Positions 17,067 to 26,629 of a stretch of 64,000 nt of DNA are shown one piece after another. Under the pieces are notes generated by a model, which searched no databases, had not been told where the DNA came from, and saw nothing but the letters and a program-made list of their open reading frames with translations. The stretch lies in the NCBI GenBank assembly GCA_045598325.1, contig JAZLLT010000057.1, positions 1 to 64,000 on the forward strand, written 5' to 3'. This DNA comes from RUG14130 sp045598325 (GTDB lineage: Bacteria; Bacillota; Clostridia; Christensenellales; Aristaeellaceae). Position 1 is the stretch's first letter. Every line of letters begins with the position of its first letter. The position numbers and the translations under genes were made by a program.

Positions 17067-17391
17067 CAAACTCGGCAGTTTCGTGGGTCTTGCCATGAGA
17101 GCGGGGAAAATCGTGAGCGGTTCTCTTCCCGTGGAAAAAGCCCTGAACGCAAAGAAAGCACTGCTTCTGCTCATTGATGAGTCGATTTCCCAAAACAGCC
17201 TATCGGCATATCAGTCCCTTGCGGAAAGGAACGGAATCGCTGTCCTTATCATGAAAGAAGGAACGCTATGCACGGCAATCGGGAAACAGGGGCGAATGGC
17301 AGCAGCCGTCACAGAACAAGGCTTCGCAAAACAGATTCTTAAACTTGCTTCCGAAGCAGGTTTGCATATCATCGGGGGTGTATGTAACTAA
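17059..17391 (+). CDS. ylxQ: YlxQ, L7Ae-like RNA-binding protein
   Basis: 110 residues with the L7Ae/L30e fold pattern: LGLAMRAGK-type opening (here VGLAMRAGKIVSG), a LLLIDESIS strand-helix and a late G-K-x-G-R-M-A-A-A-V segment. Members bind kink-turn RNA. Overlaps ylxR by 8 bases and infB by 1 base (TAATG). Confidence 0.92.
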   Translation: MPDKLGSFVGLAMRAGKIVSGSLPVEKALNAKKALLLLIDESISQNSLSAYQSLAERNGIAVLIMKEGTLCTAIGKQGRMAAAVTEQGFAKQILKLASEAGLHIIGGVCN

Positions 17392-20063
17392 TGACTAAGA
17401 TCACCGCAAAAGAACTCAGCGAAAAAGCAAAAAAACTTCAGGACTCCGTAAGCGTCAGCCGTGAATCCGTCCGAAAACTGATGATGGCGCTTTCTGCCCG
17501 CAACAAAGAGATCGCGGACGAAAAACGCGCCAGGCAGGAGGAACAGGACCGCATCGAGCGTCAGTCCCGCATGGACGATGCCGTGCGCGGCATGAACGAA
17601 GCGAAGAAAGCAAAGGAGACAGCCGTCGAGAACGCCGCAGAAGCACACTCCGCTGCGGAAACCGCAAACGAGCCCCGTCCCGCAATGCAGAGCGTGCAGC
17701 AGGTCCGTCCCGCACCCGCCGGTGACAGAACCGCACGCACATTTGATAACCGTACGCCCGCTCCCGCAGGCGGAATGCGCAGACCTCCCATGCAGGGCAC
17801 ACCCCAGCAGGGACAGCGTCCCGCGTACAACCGTCCCGACGGACAGCAGGCACCCCGCGGCCCCTATGGCCGCCCCGTAAACGGTGCAGCACCCCAGCAG
17901 GGTCAGGCTCCCCGCGGACCTTACGGCCGCCCTGTAAACGGTTCTGCGCCCCAGCAGGGCGGTATGCGCTCCCAATACGGACGCCCTGCGGGCAATCCTA
18001 TGATGAAAGACAAGGATGCTCCCCAGCAGAACGGCCGTCCCATGGGTCAGGGCCGTCCGATGGGTCTCAAGCGTTCTTCCGCGACCGACATCATTCCTTC
18101 CGGTGAGAAGGAGCGCGTCAGTAATTACGATCCCAACAAGAAACAGTATGTGCGCCAGAATGATCCCGAGCACAACAAGGCGAAAGATAAGCGTGCTCAG
18201 AGCCGCACCGCCGCTCCGACCATGAATATGGACGATGATTTCGAGCGCGGCGGAAAGCGCAAGAACAAGAAGCAGATCATTGCCGCGCCAAAGCCCGAAC
18301 CGGTCAAGATCGACAAGGCCGTCATGAGCACCGAACTCATCACGGTAAAGGATCTGTCCGAAAAGATCGGCAAGCCCGTTGCGGAACTGATCAAGAAACT
18401 GTTCATGCTCGGTATCATGGCGACCATCAACAATGAAATCGACTTTGATACCGCACAGTTGGTTTGTTCCGATTATGGCATTGAACTGGAGCAGAAACTG
18501 GCTGCCAGCGCCGAAGACGCACTCGAAGCGGAAGACATTGAGGACAGCGAGGACACGCTCGTTACCCGTCCTCCCGTAGTCACCGTCATGGGCCATGTCG
18601 ACCACGGCAAGACCTCTCTGCTGGACTATATCCGCTCCACCAAAGTCACCGCGAGCGAGGCCGGCGGCATCACCCAGCATATCGGTGCCTACACCGTAAA
18701 GGTGAAGGACCGTCAGATCACCTTCCTGGATACCCCCGGTCACGAGGCGTTCACCGCCATGCGTGCCCGCGGCGCACAGGCTACCGATATCGCCATTCTG
18801 GTCGTTGCGGCGGATGACGGTGTCATGCCCCAGACCATCGAGGCGATCAACCACGCAAAGGCCGCTGGCGTTCAGACCATCGTTGCCATCAATAAGATGG
18901 ATAAGCCCACCGCCGATCCCGAGCGCATCCGCACCGAACTGACCAAGTACGACCTGGTCTGCGAGGAGTGGGGCGGCGATACCATGATGGTCCCCGTATC
19001 CGCGAAGACCGGTATGGGCATCGACGATCTGCTGGAATCCGTTCTCGTGCTTGCCGATGTACAGGATTACAAGGCAAATCCCGACCGCAAAGCGCGCGGC
19101 ATCATCATTGAAGCCCGTCTGGACAAGGGGCGCGGTCCCGTTGCCAATGTACTTATCAAAAACGGTACGCTCCGTCAGGGCGACACCATCGTTGCCGGTA
19201 CCGCATACGGACGCGTCCGCGCCATGGTCAATGACAAGGGCGAACGCATCAAAGAAGCAGGTCCCTCCACTCCCGTGGAAGTCATCGGTTTCAATGATGT
19301 TCCCGAAGCGGGTGACATTGTATCTGCGGTCGACGATGATTCCCTGAGCAGGAGAGTCGCCGAGGAGCGCAAGGATAAGGCCCGCGCCGCACTCATCAAG
19401 GCGCAGACCAAGACCACGCTCGACGATCTGTTCAGCCAGATCTCAGAGGGCAATCTCAAGGAACTCAACATCATCATCAAGGCTGATGTGCAGGGCAGCG
19501 TGGAAGCCGTCAAGCAGTCCATCGAGAAACTCAGCAACGAAGAAGTCAAGGTCAAGGCGATCCACGGCGGCGTCGGCGCCATCACCGAAACCGATGTCAT
19601 GCTGGCATCCGCATCTAACGCCATCATCGTCGGATTCAATGTCCGTCACGATAACACCGTACGCGATCTGGCCGAAAAAGAGAAGGTCGATATCCGCCTG
19701 TACCGCGTCATCTATGACGCCATCGAGGATATCGAGGCGGCCATGAAGGGCATGCTGGCGCCCAAGTTCAAGGAGAATGTCCTCGGACGCTGCGTCGTGC
19801 GCCAGACCTTCAAGGTTTCCGGTGTCGGTACCATCGCAGGCAGTTATGTCACCGACGGCAAGATCCAGCGCAATGCGCAGATCCGTCTGCTCCGCGACAA
19901 CATCGTCATACACGAGGGAAAGATCGATTCCCTCAAGCGTTTCAAGGACGACGCCAAAGAAGTCGCTCAGGGTTATGAATGCGGTATCGGCATTGAAAAC
20001 TACAACGATGTCAAAGTCGGCGACGAAATGGAATGCTTCGTAATGGAAGAAGTGGCACAGTAA
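17391..20063 (+). CDS. infB: translation initiation factor IF-2
   Basis: 890 residues. The N-terminal 280 residues are low complexity, rich in Gln, Pro, Gly and Arg, with a tandem 19-residue repeat. An IF2_N-type segment (VKDLSEKIGKPVAELIKKLF) precedes the GTPase domain: G1 GHVDHGKT at 401-408, G3 DTPGH from 447, G4 NKMD from 501. Domains II-IV follow to the C-terminal fMet-tRNA binding C2 domain. IF-2 places initiator tRNA on the 30S subunit. It starts within the ylxQ stop codon and ends at a strong terminator. Confidence 0.98.
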   Translation: MTKITAKELSEKAKKLQDSVSVSRESVRKLMMALSARNKEIADEKRARQEEQDRIERQSRMDDAVRGMNEAKKAKETAVENAAEAHSAAETANEPRPAMQSVQQVRPAPAGDRTARTFDNRTPAPAGGMRRPPMQGTPQQGQRPAYNRPDGQQAPRGPYGRPVNGAAPQQGQAPRGPYGRPVNGSAPQQGGMRSQYGRPAGNPMMKDKDAPQQNGRPMGQGRPMGLKRSSATDIIPSGEKERVSNYDPNKKQYVRQNDPEHNKAKDKRAQSRTAAPTMNMDDDFERGGKRKNKKQIIAAPKPEPVKIDKAVMSTELITVKDLSEKIGKPVAELIKKLFMLGIMATINNEIDFDTAQLVCSDYGIELEQKLAASAEDALEAEDIEDSEDTLVTRPPVVTVMGHVDHGKTSLLDYIRSTKVTASEAGGITQHIGAYTVKVKDRQITFLDTPGHEAFTAMRARGAQATDIAILVVAADDGVMPQTIEAINHAKAAGVQTIVAINKMDKPTADPERIRTELTKYDLVCEEWGGDTMMVPVSAKTGMGIDDLLESVLVLADVQDYKANPDRKARGIIIEARLDKGRGPVANVLIKNGTLRQGDTIVAGTAYGRVRAMVNDKGERIKEAGPSTPVEVIGFNDVPEAGDIVSAVDDDSLSRRVAEERKDKARAALIKAQTKTTLDDLFSQISEGNLKELNIIIKADVQGSVEAVKQSIEKLSNEEVKVKAIHGGVGAITETDVMLASASNAIIVGFNVRHDNTVRDLAEKEKVDIRLYRVIYDAIEDIEAAMKGMLAPKFKENVLGRCVVRQTFKVSGVGTIAGSYVTDGKIQRNAQIRLLRDNIVIHEGKIDSLKRFKDDAKEVAQGYECGIGIENYNDVKVGDEMECFVMEEVAQ
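17850..17963 (+). repeat. tandem 57-bp repeat in infB
   Basis: Two in-frame 19-codon units at 17850-17906 and 17907-17963 encode A-P-R-G-P-Y-G-R-P-V-N-G-x-A-P-Q-Q-G. A third, degenerate unit (RSQYGRPAG) follows. It lies in the disordered N-terminal region of IF-2, which varies freely between species. Confidence 0.85.
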
Positions 20064-20070
20064 AAAGAAT

Positions 20071-20099
20071 GGCCGGTGGAACATTCCGCCGGCCTTTTT
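20071..20099 (+). terminator. terminator between infB and rbfA
   Basis: A 10-bp stem GGCCGGTGGA / TCCGCCGGCC (one G-T pair) with ACAT loop, followed by TTTTT. The rbfA start lies only 17 bases beyond the T-run and I see no promoter between, so rbfA to addB probably depend on read-through. Confidence 0.85.
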
Positions 20100-20115
20100 C
20101 GGAATTGAGGATTAT

Positions 20116-20487
20116 ATGGCATTTGACAGAACTGACCGCATCAGCGAAGAAGTGCGAAAGGCACTTGATAAAATCATCCGAGAGGAAGTCAAAGATCCCC
20201 GCGTGAAAGGCACCTGGTCCATCACCCGCGCGGAAGTTACCCGTGATCTGCGCTACTGCAAGGTGCGCGTGAGCGTGCTGGAAGAAGAGGCGAGGGCAGA
20301 CCTCATGAAGGCGCTCAAATCCGCCTCTGGCTATATCCGCAGGGAACTGGGACGCGAAGTGGATCTTCGCTACACGCCTGAATTGATTTTCGAGAGCGAC
20401 ACGAATATCGAATACGCTTCCCATATCGAACGCATCCTGAAAGACGAAGAAAAGCGGCTGAAGAGCGTTTATCCGGAGGAAGAATAA
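20116..20487 (+). CDS. rbfA: ribosome-binding factor A
   Basis: 123 residues, KH-like fold: R-I-S-E-E-V-R-K-A-L opening, I-R-E-E-V-K-D-P-R and the Y-x-x-x-R-V-S-V strand. RbfA assists late 30S maturation at the 5' end of 16S rRNA. GAGG sits 6 bp before ATG 20116. It overlaps nrnA by one base. Confidence 0.95.
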   Translation: MAFDRTDRISEEVRKALDKIIREEVKDPRVKGTWSITRAEVTRDLRYCKVRVSVLEEEARADLMKALKSASGYIRRELGREVDLRYTPELIFESDTNIEYASHIERILKDEEKRLKSVYPEEE

Positions 20488-21461
20488 TGTTCTGCACCAT
20501 CAAACAAATCGCGGAATGGTGCAGGGAACACGATGATTTCATCGTCATCACCCACGCCCGCCCGGATGGAGACGCATACGGTTGCGCCATTGCCGCGACC
20601 CTCGCGCTGCGCGCTATCGGAAAAAGAGCGTTTCCCGCCTGCGATGATCCCGTGGAAACCAAATACCGTTTTCTGCCCCTGTCGGATGAATTTGCCGACA
20701 AGGATCATATGCCTTATGTCCCGAAAACAGCGCTCGCGGTGGACTGCGGCGACGGCGGACGGATGAAGCAGCTGGAGGATGTTTTCAATTCCTGCAGTGA
20801 CAGTGCGGTCATCGACCATCACGGAACCAACGAAGGATTCGGCGACCTCACTTATCTGGAGGGAAATGCCGCCGCGGCAGGCGAACTCATTCTGAAACTC
20901 ATCCGAGAAATGGGTATCCCTTTCACGAAGGATATGGCGACCTGCATCTATACAGCCGTTTCGACCGACAGCGGCAATTTCTCGTTCCGCGATACATCTG
21001 CCCAGTCTTTTGATACCGCTTCCGAATGTATGAAGGCGGGAATCGACATTGAGATGCTGTCCCGTACGCTGTTCCGTCAAAGGAGCCTTGCCAAAACAAA
21101 ACTCATCGCGCTTGCGCTGAGTAACATCGTAATGAGCAAAAATGGCTATATCGCCGCGGTAAAAGTGACGGATGAGATGTTTGAAAAAGCAGGCGCTGAG
21201 CGCCCCGACAGCCATTCCATCGTCAACTACATGAACGAGATCGACGGCGTGAAAGTAGGCATCCTCTGCGAACAGAACAAAGACGGTGTGAAGATCTCCT
21301 TCCGCAGCGGCGACGGGACGGATGTTTCCGAACTGGCGAAGCAGTTTGACGGCGGAGGACACAAAGCGGCCTCCGGCGGCAGAATCCTCGGCGCGAAACT
21401 GGAAGATGAATTCATGAACATTGTCCGCGCGTCCGCGGCTTTCGTGGGCGATACTTTATGA
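20487..21461 (+). CDS. nrnA: DHH family phosphoesterase, NrnA-like
   Basis: 324 residues, the usual NrnA length. DHH motifs: ITHARPDGDAYG near 25 (motif I Asp residues), V-D-C-G-D near 86, I-D-H-H-G-T-N near 109 and the DHHA1 motif F-D-G-G-G-H-K-A-A-S-G near 290. NrnA degrades nano-RNA and cleaves 3'-phosphoadenosine 5'-phosphate, using Mn. GGAGGA precedes the start. Between rbfA and truB is its standard position in Firmicutes. Confidence 0.93.
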   Translation: MFCTIKQIAEWCREHDDFIVITHARPDGDAYGCAIAATLALRAIGKRAFPACDDPVETKYRFLPLSDEFADKDHMPYVPKTALAVDCGDGGRMKQLEDVFNSCSDSAVIDHHGTNEGFGDLTYLEGNAAAAGELILKLIREMGIPFTKDMATCIYTAVSTDSGNFSFRDTSAQSFDTASECMKAGIDIEMLSRTLFRQRSLAKTKLIALALSNIVMSKNGYIAAVKVTDEMFEKAGAERPDSHSIVNYMNEIDGVKVGILCEQNKDGVKISFRSGDGTDVSELAKQFDGGGHKAASGGRILGAKLEDEFMNIVRASAAFVGDTL

Positions 21462-22348
21462 ACGGATTCATCAATCTCCTGAAACCCGCGGGCATGACCT
21501 CCTCCGATGCCGTGATGTGCGTGAAGAAACTCCTTCCGCGCAAGACGGCGGTCGGACACGGTGGAACCCTTGACCCGGACGCGGCGGGCGTCTTGCCGAT
21601 CTGTGTCGGAAAAGCGACCCGTCTTTTTAACTATATCATCGATAAGCAGAAGACCTATATCGGAGAGTTGGCACTCGGCGTCAACACGACCACCGATGAC
21701 GCGGGCGGCGAGATTCTGTCCGTGCATGAAGTCGATGTATCGGAAGACGATATCGGTAAGGTGCTTCCGCATTTCATAGGCGATATCGAACAGGTGCCGC
21801 CGATGTACAGCGCGCTCAAACGCGACGGTGTGGCTCTTTATAAACTCGCAAGGAAAGGCGAAACGGTCGAACTTGAAAGCCGCACGGTGCACATCGAAAG
21901 CATCAGACTCCTACGGAAAACAGGGAAAGACAAGTATCTGTTGGAAATCGTCTGCGGAAAAGGGACCTATATCCGTTCCCTCATGCGCGATATCGGGGCA
22001 GAACTCGGCTGCGGCGGGCATATGTCTTTTCTGCTCCGCTCGCAAAGCGGAATCTTCAAAAGCGATGACGCGATCACGATAGAAGAACTGAGAAGCCTTG
22101 AATTCATCGAATCCGCGCTTTTCCCGATGGATTATCCGCTTGGCGCTTTTGCAAAAGCGGTAGTGAAAAGCGAATACAGGATGAATATCATAAACGGTCA
22201 ACCGGTTACGGTGGAGATGCTTTGCAATGAACTGCCCGTAGCCGGGACTGCTGTCGCCATCTACTGCGGGACCGAATTCGCCGGAATGGGCGAAGTAACG
22301 GAAGAAAACATCGTCCGTATCAGAGCAATGCTATTGGAGAATCCATGA
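21458..22348 (+). CDS. truB: tRNA pseudouridine(55) synthase
   Basis: 296 residues. Opening NGFINLLKPAGMTSSDAV and the catalytic block G-G-T-L-D-P-D-A-A-G-V-L-P, with Asp39 as nucleophile. A GKGTYIRSLMRDIG segment is typical of TruB. It makes pseudouridine 55 in the T-loop of tRNAs. ATGA overlap with nrnA upstream and with addB downstream. In most Firmicutes ribF follows truB; here it does not. Confidence 0.96.
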   Translation: MNGFINLLKPAGMTSSDAVMCVKKLLPRKTAVGHGGTLDPDAAGVLPICVGKATRLFNYIIDKQKTYIGELALGVNTTTDDAGGEILSVHEVDVSEDDIGKVLPHFIGDIEQVPPMYSALKRDGVALYKLARKGETVELESRTVHIESIRLLRKTGKDKYLLEIVCGKGTYIRSLMRDIGAELGCGGHMSFLLRSQSGIFKSDDAITIEELRSLEFIESALFPMDYPLGAFAKAVVKSEYRMNIINGQPVTVEMLCNELPVAGTAVAIYCGTEFAGMGEVTEENIVRIRAMLLENP

Positions 22349-25300
22349 AACATCTGATCTACACCGGCAGGATTGCCGCCTTGTCCTCAAAACTGAAAAG
22401 CGAAGTAAAGCGTCTGCTCGAAGAGCGAATAGACACGGATGTATTTGTCGTCGTGCCCAATCAGTTGACGCTTGAAACGGAGATCACGCTGATGGACGCG
22501 CTCGGAATGAAAGGTTCCGTGCGCTTAAATGTCGTATCTCCCGGACGGTTTTGCGGGCGGATCTTCGAGGAAGCGGGCAGGAAAAACGCCGTTTCCGTAG
22601 ATGAACGCGGAAAAGCGATGCTGATGGGCTATCTGCTCCGAAAACATTCCTCAAAACTCGGATACTATAAAAAGAGTTACGCCAAAGCAGGTTTCGAATC
22701 GAAACTCGTGGAAGCAGTCACGCATTTCAAACAGGCAGGCATCACGCCCGAAGCACTTGAAAAGTGCATCGAAATCGAGGAAGACAGTGCGCTCGGCAAG
22801 AAACTTACGGATATCATGTTCCTCTACGGAAAGTATGAGGAATTGCTCGCGGGCCATATGACGGACGGCGAGGATGAAGTCAGCGAAGCGCTTGACCGCA
22901 TGCGCGGAGCAAGTATGCTGAAGAACGCCTATGTGCTGTTCTACGGCTTCGATATCACGACAAACTATATCAACCGTCTAGCCGCGGGAACGGCGCTGAA
23001 CTGTCTCGGGGTATCGGTGTTTCTGCCGCTGCCCGGAGACGGTGAGATGCGGGATATTTCGATTTATATTCCGATGCAGGACGCGTATTTGCGTTTGAAA
23101 TCTGTGTTTGACGAGTTCGGTGTGCCGTTTTCCTGTGTACATTTGAAAGAGCCGCAAACTACGAGAAACGCCGTACAGAGAGCGACGAAAGAACTGTACT
23201 GCGTACCGACCGAACAAGTCACGGAAGAGACAGACGATATCTGCATCGCGAAACTGAAAAATCCCCTTGAAGAAGCGTTCTATGTGGCGGGTCGCATCCG
23301 CAGTCTCGTGCGCGAAAATGGATGGCATTACAGCGATATTCGCGTTCTGCTGGAAGATGACGGCTCTCATGAGGACATCATTCGAACCGCTTTCGACAGC
23401 ATGCAGATCCCGTATTTCACGCAGGACATGCGCGACGCGCTCAAACATCCGCTGTGCATGTTTCTGACGGAAACTTTCAATCTGATCCTCGGCAAGCCTC
23501 TTTCTGCGAGCGCCATCATGGAGACGGGCTTTACAACTCTGACGGATGCGGAATCCGAAGCACTGATGTCCTACATCCGCGCCGCGCGGCTGCGTCCTTC
23601 GGCGATGATGAGACATTTTACGCGGGGCAAGAGCGAAACGCTCGCGCGCGCGGAAGAAATCAGGCAGAAACTGATCACGCCCGTCCTCGCACTCAAAACC
23701 GCCGTCAAAGAAGCGAAAACGCTGAAGGAGCAGTTGAACGCCGTCTATAACTACCTGACGGAAATGAAGTGCTTCGAAAAGAGTGCGTATTACCGTGAGA
23801 AAATGCTCGAAAAGGGCCTTGTTTCCTGCGCAGCGGATGATATCCGAGTCGGGAACATGATCCTCGGGATCTTCGACCAGATGCTGGAACTGTTCGGCGA
23901 AAAGCCCATGTCCGCCACAATGCTGTTCGATCTGATCGGACGGGCAATGGGGTCCGTCATCATCAAGACTCTGCCTCAGAGCCCGGATGCCGTGCAGGTA
24001 GCATCGCCGCAGAGAAGCGGACTTACGCCGGTCAAAGCGGTGTTCATGATGAATGCCCTTGCGGAAAGCGTCAAGACCGGAGGTGAAGCGCTGAGTGACA
24101 ATGATATCGGCGCCGTGACGCAGGTGACGGGCAAATATATCCGGCCGGATGAAGTGGCGCTTGCCAGAACGAACCGCATGTATGTGAAAAACGCTTTCAT
24201 GCTCGCGGAGGAGTTTCTGTGTGTCACTTATCCTGCGGGCGGAATTGACGGTGGAGCAAAGGCGTGCGGAGCAATCGTAAATGAACTGAAGCATGTGGCG
24301 TCCAAACTTTCGGAACACAGCGATGTAAATGATGATGAGCACATCCTGAAAATGCTCCTGTGTGCACCGGATGCGGCAAGACGCTACATTGCCGCGCATT
24401 TTGAGGAAATCGAGAAAAATAACAGCACGATAACGGCCTTGAAAGCGGTATGCGAGGAAGATGATCTTCCGGCTGTGACAAAAGCGCGCGGTTACCGCTT
24501 GCAGAGCGAAAAACTGGTAAAACCGCTTCCGAAGAAACTTTATAAAGAAAGAACATCGGTTACAACGCTGGAGCAGTTCGCGAAGTGTCCATTTAAGCAT
24601 TTTGTCGGGTACGGTTTAAGACCGCAGGAAGAGGAGACCTATGACATAAACGAAAGAGTCAAGGGTATCTTCTACCACAAATGCGTACAGGATTTTGCCG
24701 CGAAAGCAAAAAATCACATTCCCGAAACCGAGGAAGAAGCAGCGGAACTGATGAAGCGGATCAGCAAAACCGTGATATCGGAGTCCCTGTCCGAACTTAT
24801 TGGTGATGATCCGATCCTGCTCGGACAGACGGAAACGCTTGAGCGCATCATCGCCCGCGCGGCACGGATCATCCAGCGGCAGATGAAGTCGGGTGTCTTC
24901 CGTCCTTACGCGGAAGAACAGAAATACCGGGACAACGCGGTTGAACTGGATGACGGTACGGTCATCAGAGTTACATCCAAACCGGACCGTATCGACATGG
25001 GTTCGGTCAACGGAACGGACCATGTGCTCGTTGTCGACTACAAGAGCGGCAATAATGATCTCGATCCCGTGCAGATCTATGAAGGACTGCAGCTGCAGCT
25101 GCTCATGTATCTTTCCGCGGCGTCAAATGAACTGCATGCGGATGACGCGGGCGCGTATTATTTCCACATCGCCGACAAGATCGTGAAGATTGACAGCATC
25201 GACGAAGCGGATATCGAAAAAGAGCGCAGAAAAACGGAGAAAATGCATGGCCTCGCGCCAAATGACAAGGATCTGCTCCGCGCCATTGCCGAGAATCCAT

Positions 25301-25623
25301 CCGACATCCTGAATATCACGCTCGTCAAAGATGGATCACCCAGGAAAGGTTGCGCAACCGCGACCGCGGAGCAGTTTGCGGATGTGAAAGCGCACATCGT
25401 GGAAAAAGCAAAGGAATTCACGCGCTCGGTATTCGAAGGAGTGACTGAAATCGATCCCGTATCGGGAAAAGTGGACGGATGCAGGTATTGCTCCTACGCC
25501 GCGATTTGCATGAAAGACCGAAAAATCAAGCGCGCCGCACCAAAAAGAAAAGTGAAACACATGAAATACGAAGAACTCTACGAAAGGATTTCCGGGAAAG
25601 GGGAGAACCGTGAGGACACTTGA
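22345..25623 (+). CDS. addB: AddB-like nuclease subunit without a P-loop
   Basis: 1,092 residues, AddB size. The C-terminal nuclease has G-I-F-Y-H-K-C near 773, Asp881 in KPDRID, Asp898 and Lys900 in VVDYKSG. Four Cys at 748, 1046, 1049 and 1055 match the AddB iron-sulfur cluster. AddAB processes double-strand DNA ends to Chi-marked 3' tails. The N-terminus, where AddB proteins carry a GxxGxGKS/T P-loop, reads TGRIAALSSKLK, so ATP binding there looks lost. addA, normally adjacent, is not next to it. Coupled to truB by ATGA. Could also be a stand-alone PD-(D/E)XK protein derived from AddB. Confidence 0.82.
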   Translation: MKHLIYTGRIAALSSKLKSEVKRLLEERIDTDVFVVVPNQLTLETEITLMDALGMKGSVRLNVVSPGRFCGRIFEEAGRKNAVSVDERGKAMLMGYLLRKHSSKLGYYKKSYAKAGFESKLVEAVTHFKQAGITPEALEKCIEIEEDSALGKKLTDIMFLYGKYEELLAGHMTDGEDEVSEALDRMRGASMLKNAYVLFYGFDITTNYINRLAAGTALNCLGVSVFLPLPGDGEMRDISIYIPMQDAYLRLKSVFDEFGVPFSCVHLKEPQTTRNAVQRATKELYCVPTEQVTEETDDICIAKLKNPLEEAFYVAGRIRSLVRENGWHYSDIRVLLEDDGSHEDIIRTAFDSMQIPYFTQDMRDALKHPLCMFLTETFNLILGKPLSASAIMETGFTTLTDAESEALMSYIRAARLRPSAMMRHFTRGKSETLARAEEIRQKLITPVLALKTAVKEAKTLKEQLNAVYNYLTEMKCFEKSAYYREKMLEKGLVSCAADDIRVGNMILGIFDQMLELFGEKPMSATMLFDLIGRAMGSVIIKTLPQSPDAVQVASPQRSGLTPVKAVFMMNALAESVKTGGEALSDNDIGAVTQVTGKYIRPDEVALARTNRMYVKNAFMLAEEFLCVTYPAGGIDGGAKACGAIVNELKHVASKLSEHSDVNDDEHILKMLLCAPDAARRYIAAHFEEIEKNNSTITALKAVCEEDDLPAVTKARGYRLQSEKLVKPLPKKLYKERTSVTTLEQFAKCPFKHFVGYGLRPQEEETYDINERVKGIFYHKCVQDFAAKAKNHIPETEEEAAELMKRISKTVISESLSELIGDDPILLGQTETLERIIARAARIIQRQMKSGVFRPYAEEQKYRDNAVELDDGTVIRVTSKPDRIDMGSVNGTDHVLVVDYKSGNNDLDPVQIYEGLQLQLLMYLSAASNELHADDAGAYYFHIADKIVKIDSIDEADIEKERRKTEKMHGLAPNDKDLLRAIAENPSDILNITLVKDGSPRKGCATATAEQFADVKAHIVEKAKEFTRSVFEGVTEIDPVSGKVDGCRYCSYAAICMKDRKIKRAAPKRKVKHMKYEELYERISGKGENREDT

Positions 25624-26629
25624 ACTCAATGATCCGAGTGTGAAAGTATGCGGGCTCCCCGTATTCCGACAAAACGGAAAACTGGAACGCGTGCCGGCGG
25701 AGGTGCGTTCTGCCGTACCATCCATTTCCTTCTTCGGGAGAAGACCGCCGGGAGGACGCATCCTGTTTCGGACCGACAGCGGTAAAGTGAAACTCACGAT
25801 CGAATTCGAAACGCTCGGATGCGATGTCGGTATGGCGCTATATCATTGCCAGAGGGCGGATATCTTTTTCGGAGACAGAAGAAACGCTCTGCTTGGCGGC
25901 TTCCTCTGCCCGATGAATTATGAGATGAAGCGCATTAGCGGCACATACGAAAAAGAGTCGGTCATGCAGGATGTGACGATCTTCCTTCCGCGCAATGAAG
26001 TAATAAAGGAACTCATCATCGAACTGGACGACGGCGCGGTCGCCGAACCGCCTACGCCTTATAGCTACGGAACACCCGTCATCTTCTACGGTTCTTCCAT
26101 TACGGAAGGCGGGCATACATCGCGGCCTTCCAACGCTTATCCGAGTATCATTTCGAAACGCCTTGATACGGATTTCATCAACTTGGGTTTTTCGGGCACG
26201 GCAAAGGGCGAAATCGAGATCGCCGATTACATCCTGACGCTTGAAAAGTCTGTCCTGGTAATGGACTATGACCACAATGCACCCGACCCCGAACACCTGC
26301 AAAGGACGCACGAGCCGTTCTTCAGGCACATCAGGGAGAAGGAACCCGAACTCCCCGTGATTTTCGTTTCCCGTCCGGACTTTGACTATTCTCCGGAGAT
26401 CAGCAAAAAGAGACGGGACATCATCAGGAGGACTTACGAAAAAGCAATCGGTGACGGTGACCGGAATGTCCGGTTCATTGACGGCGAGACACTTTTCGGT
26501 GATACCGACCGCGATATGTGCATCGGAGACGGTGTCCATCCGAATGACCTCGGACACTACCGGATGGCGAATGTCATCGAGCCTGTCATCCGTAAAATAC
26601 TCGAACGCAAGAAAGGAACATCACTATGA
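25610..26629 (+). CDS. two-domain SGNH/GDSL hydrolase
   Basis: 339 residues starting at GTG 25610, with GGGGAG 5 bp upstream; overlaps addB by 14 bases. A beta-sandwich N-terminal domain (about 1-145) precedes the SGNH domain: block I Y-G-S-S-I-T-E-G-G, block II G-F-S-G-T-A-K-G, block III D-Y-D-H-N-A-P in place of the usual G-x-N-D, and block V D-G-V-H-P-N-D-L-G-H. This build matches sugar-ester esterases with an SGNH_hydro_N-type domain. No signal peptide. It has no obvious link with addB, so position may be chance. Confidence 0.85.
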   Translation: MRTLELNDPSVKVCGLPVFRQNGKLERVPAEVRSAVPSISFFGRRPPGGRILFRTDSGKVKLTIEFETLGCDVGMALYHCQRADIFFGDRRNALLGGFLCPMNYEMKRISGTYEKESVMQDVTIFLPRNEVIKELIIELDDGAVAEPPTPYSYGTPVIFYGSSITEGGHTSRPSNAYPSIISKRLDTDFINLGFSGTAKGEIEIADYILTLEKSVLVMDYDHNAPDPEHLQRTHEPFFRHIREKEPELPVIFVSRPDFDYSPEISKKRRDIIRRTYEKAIGDGDRNVRFIDGETLFGDTDRDMCIGDGVHPNDLGHYRMANVIEPVIRKILERKKGTSL

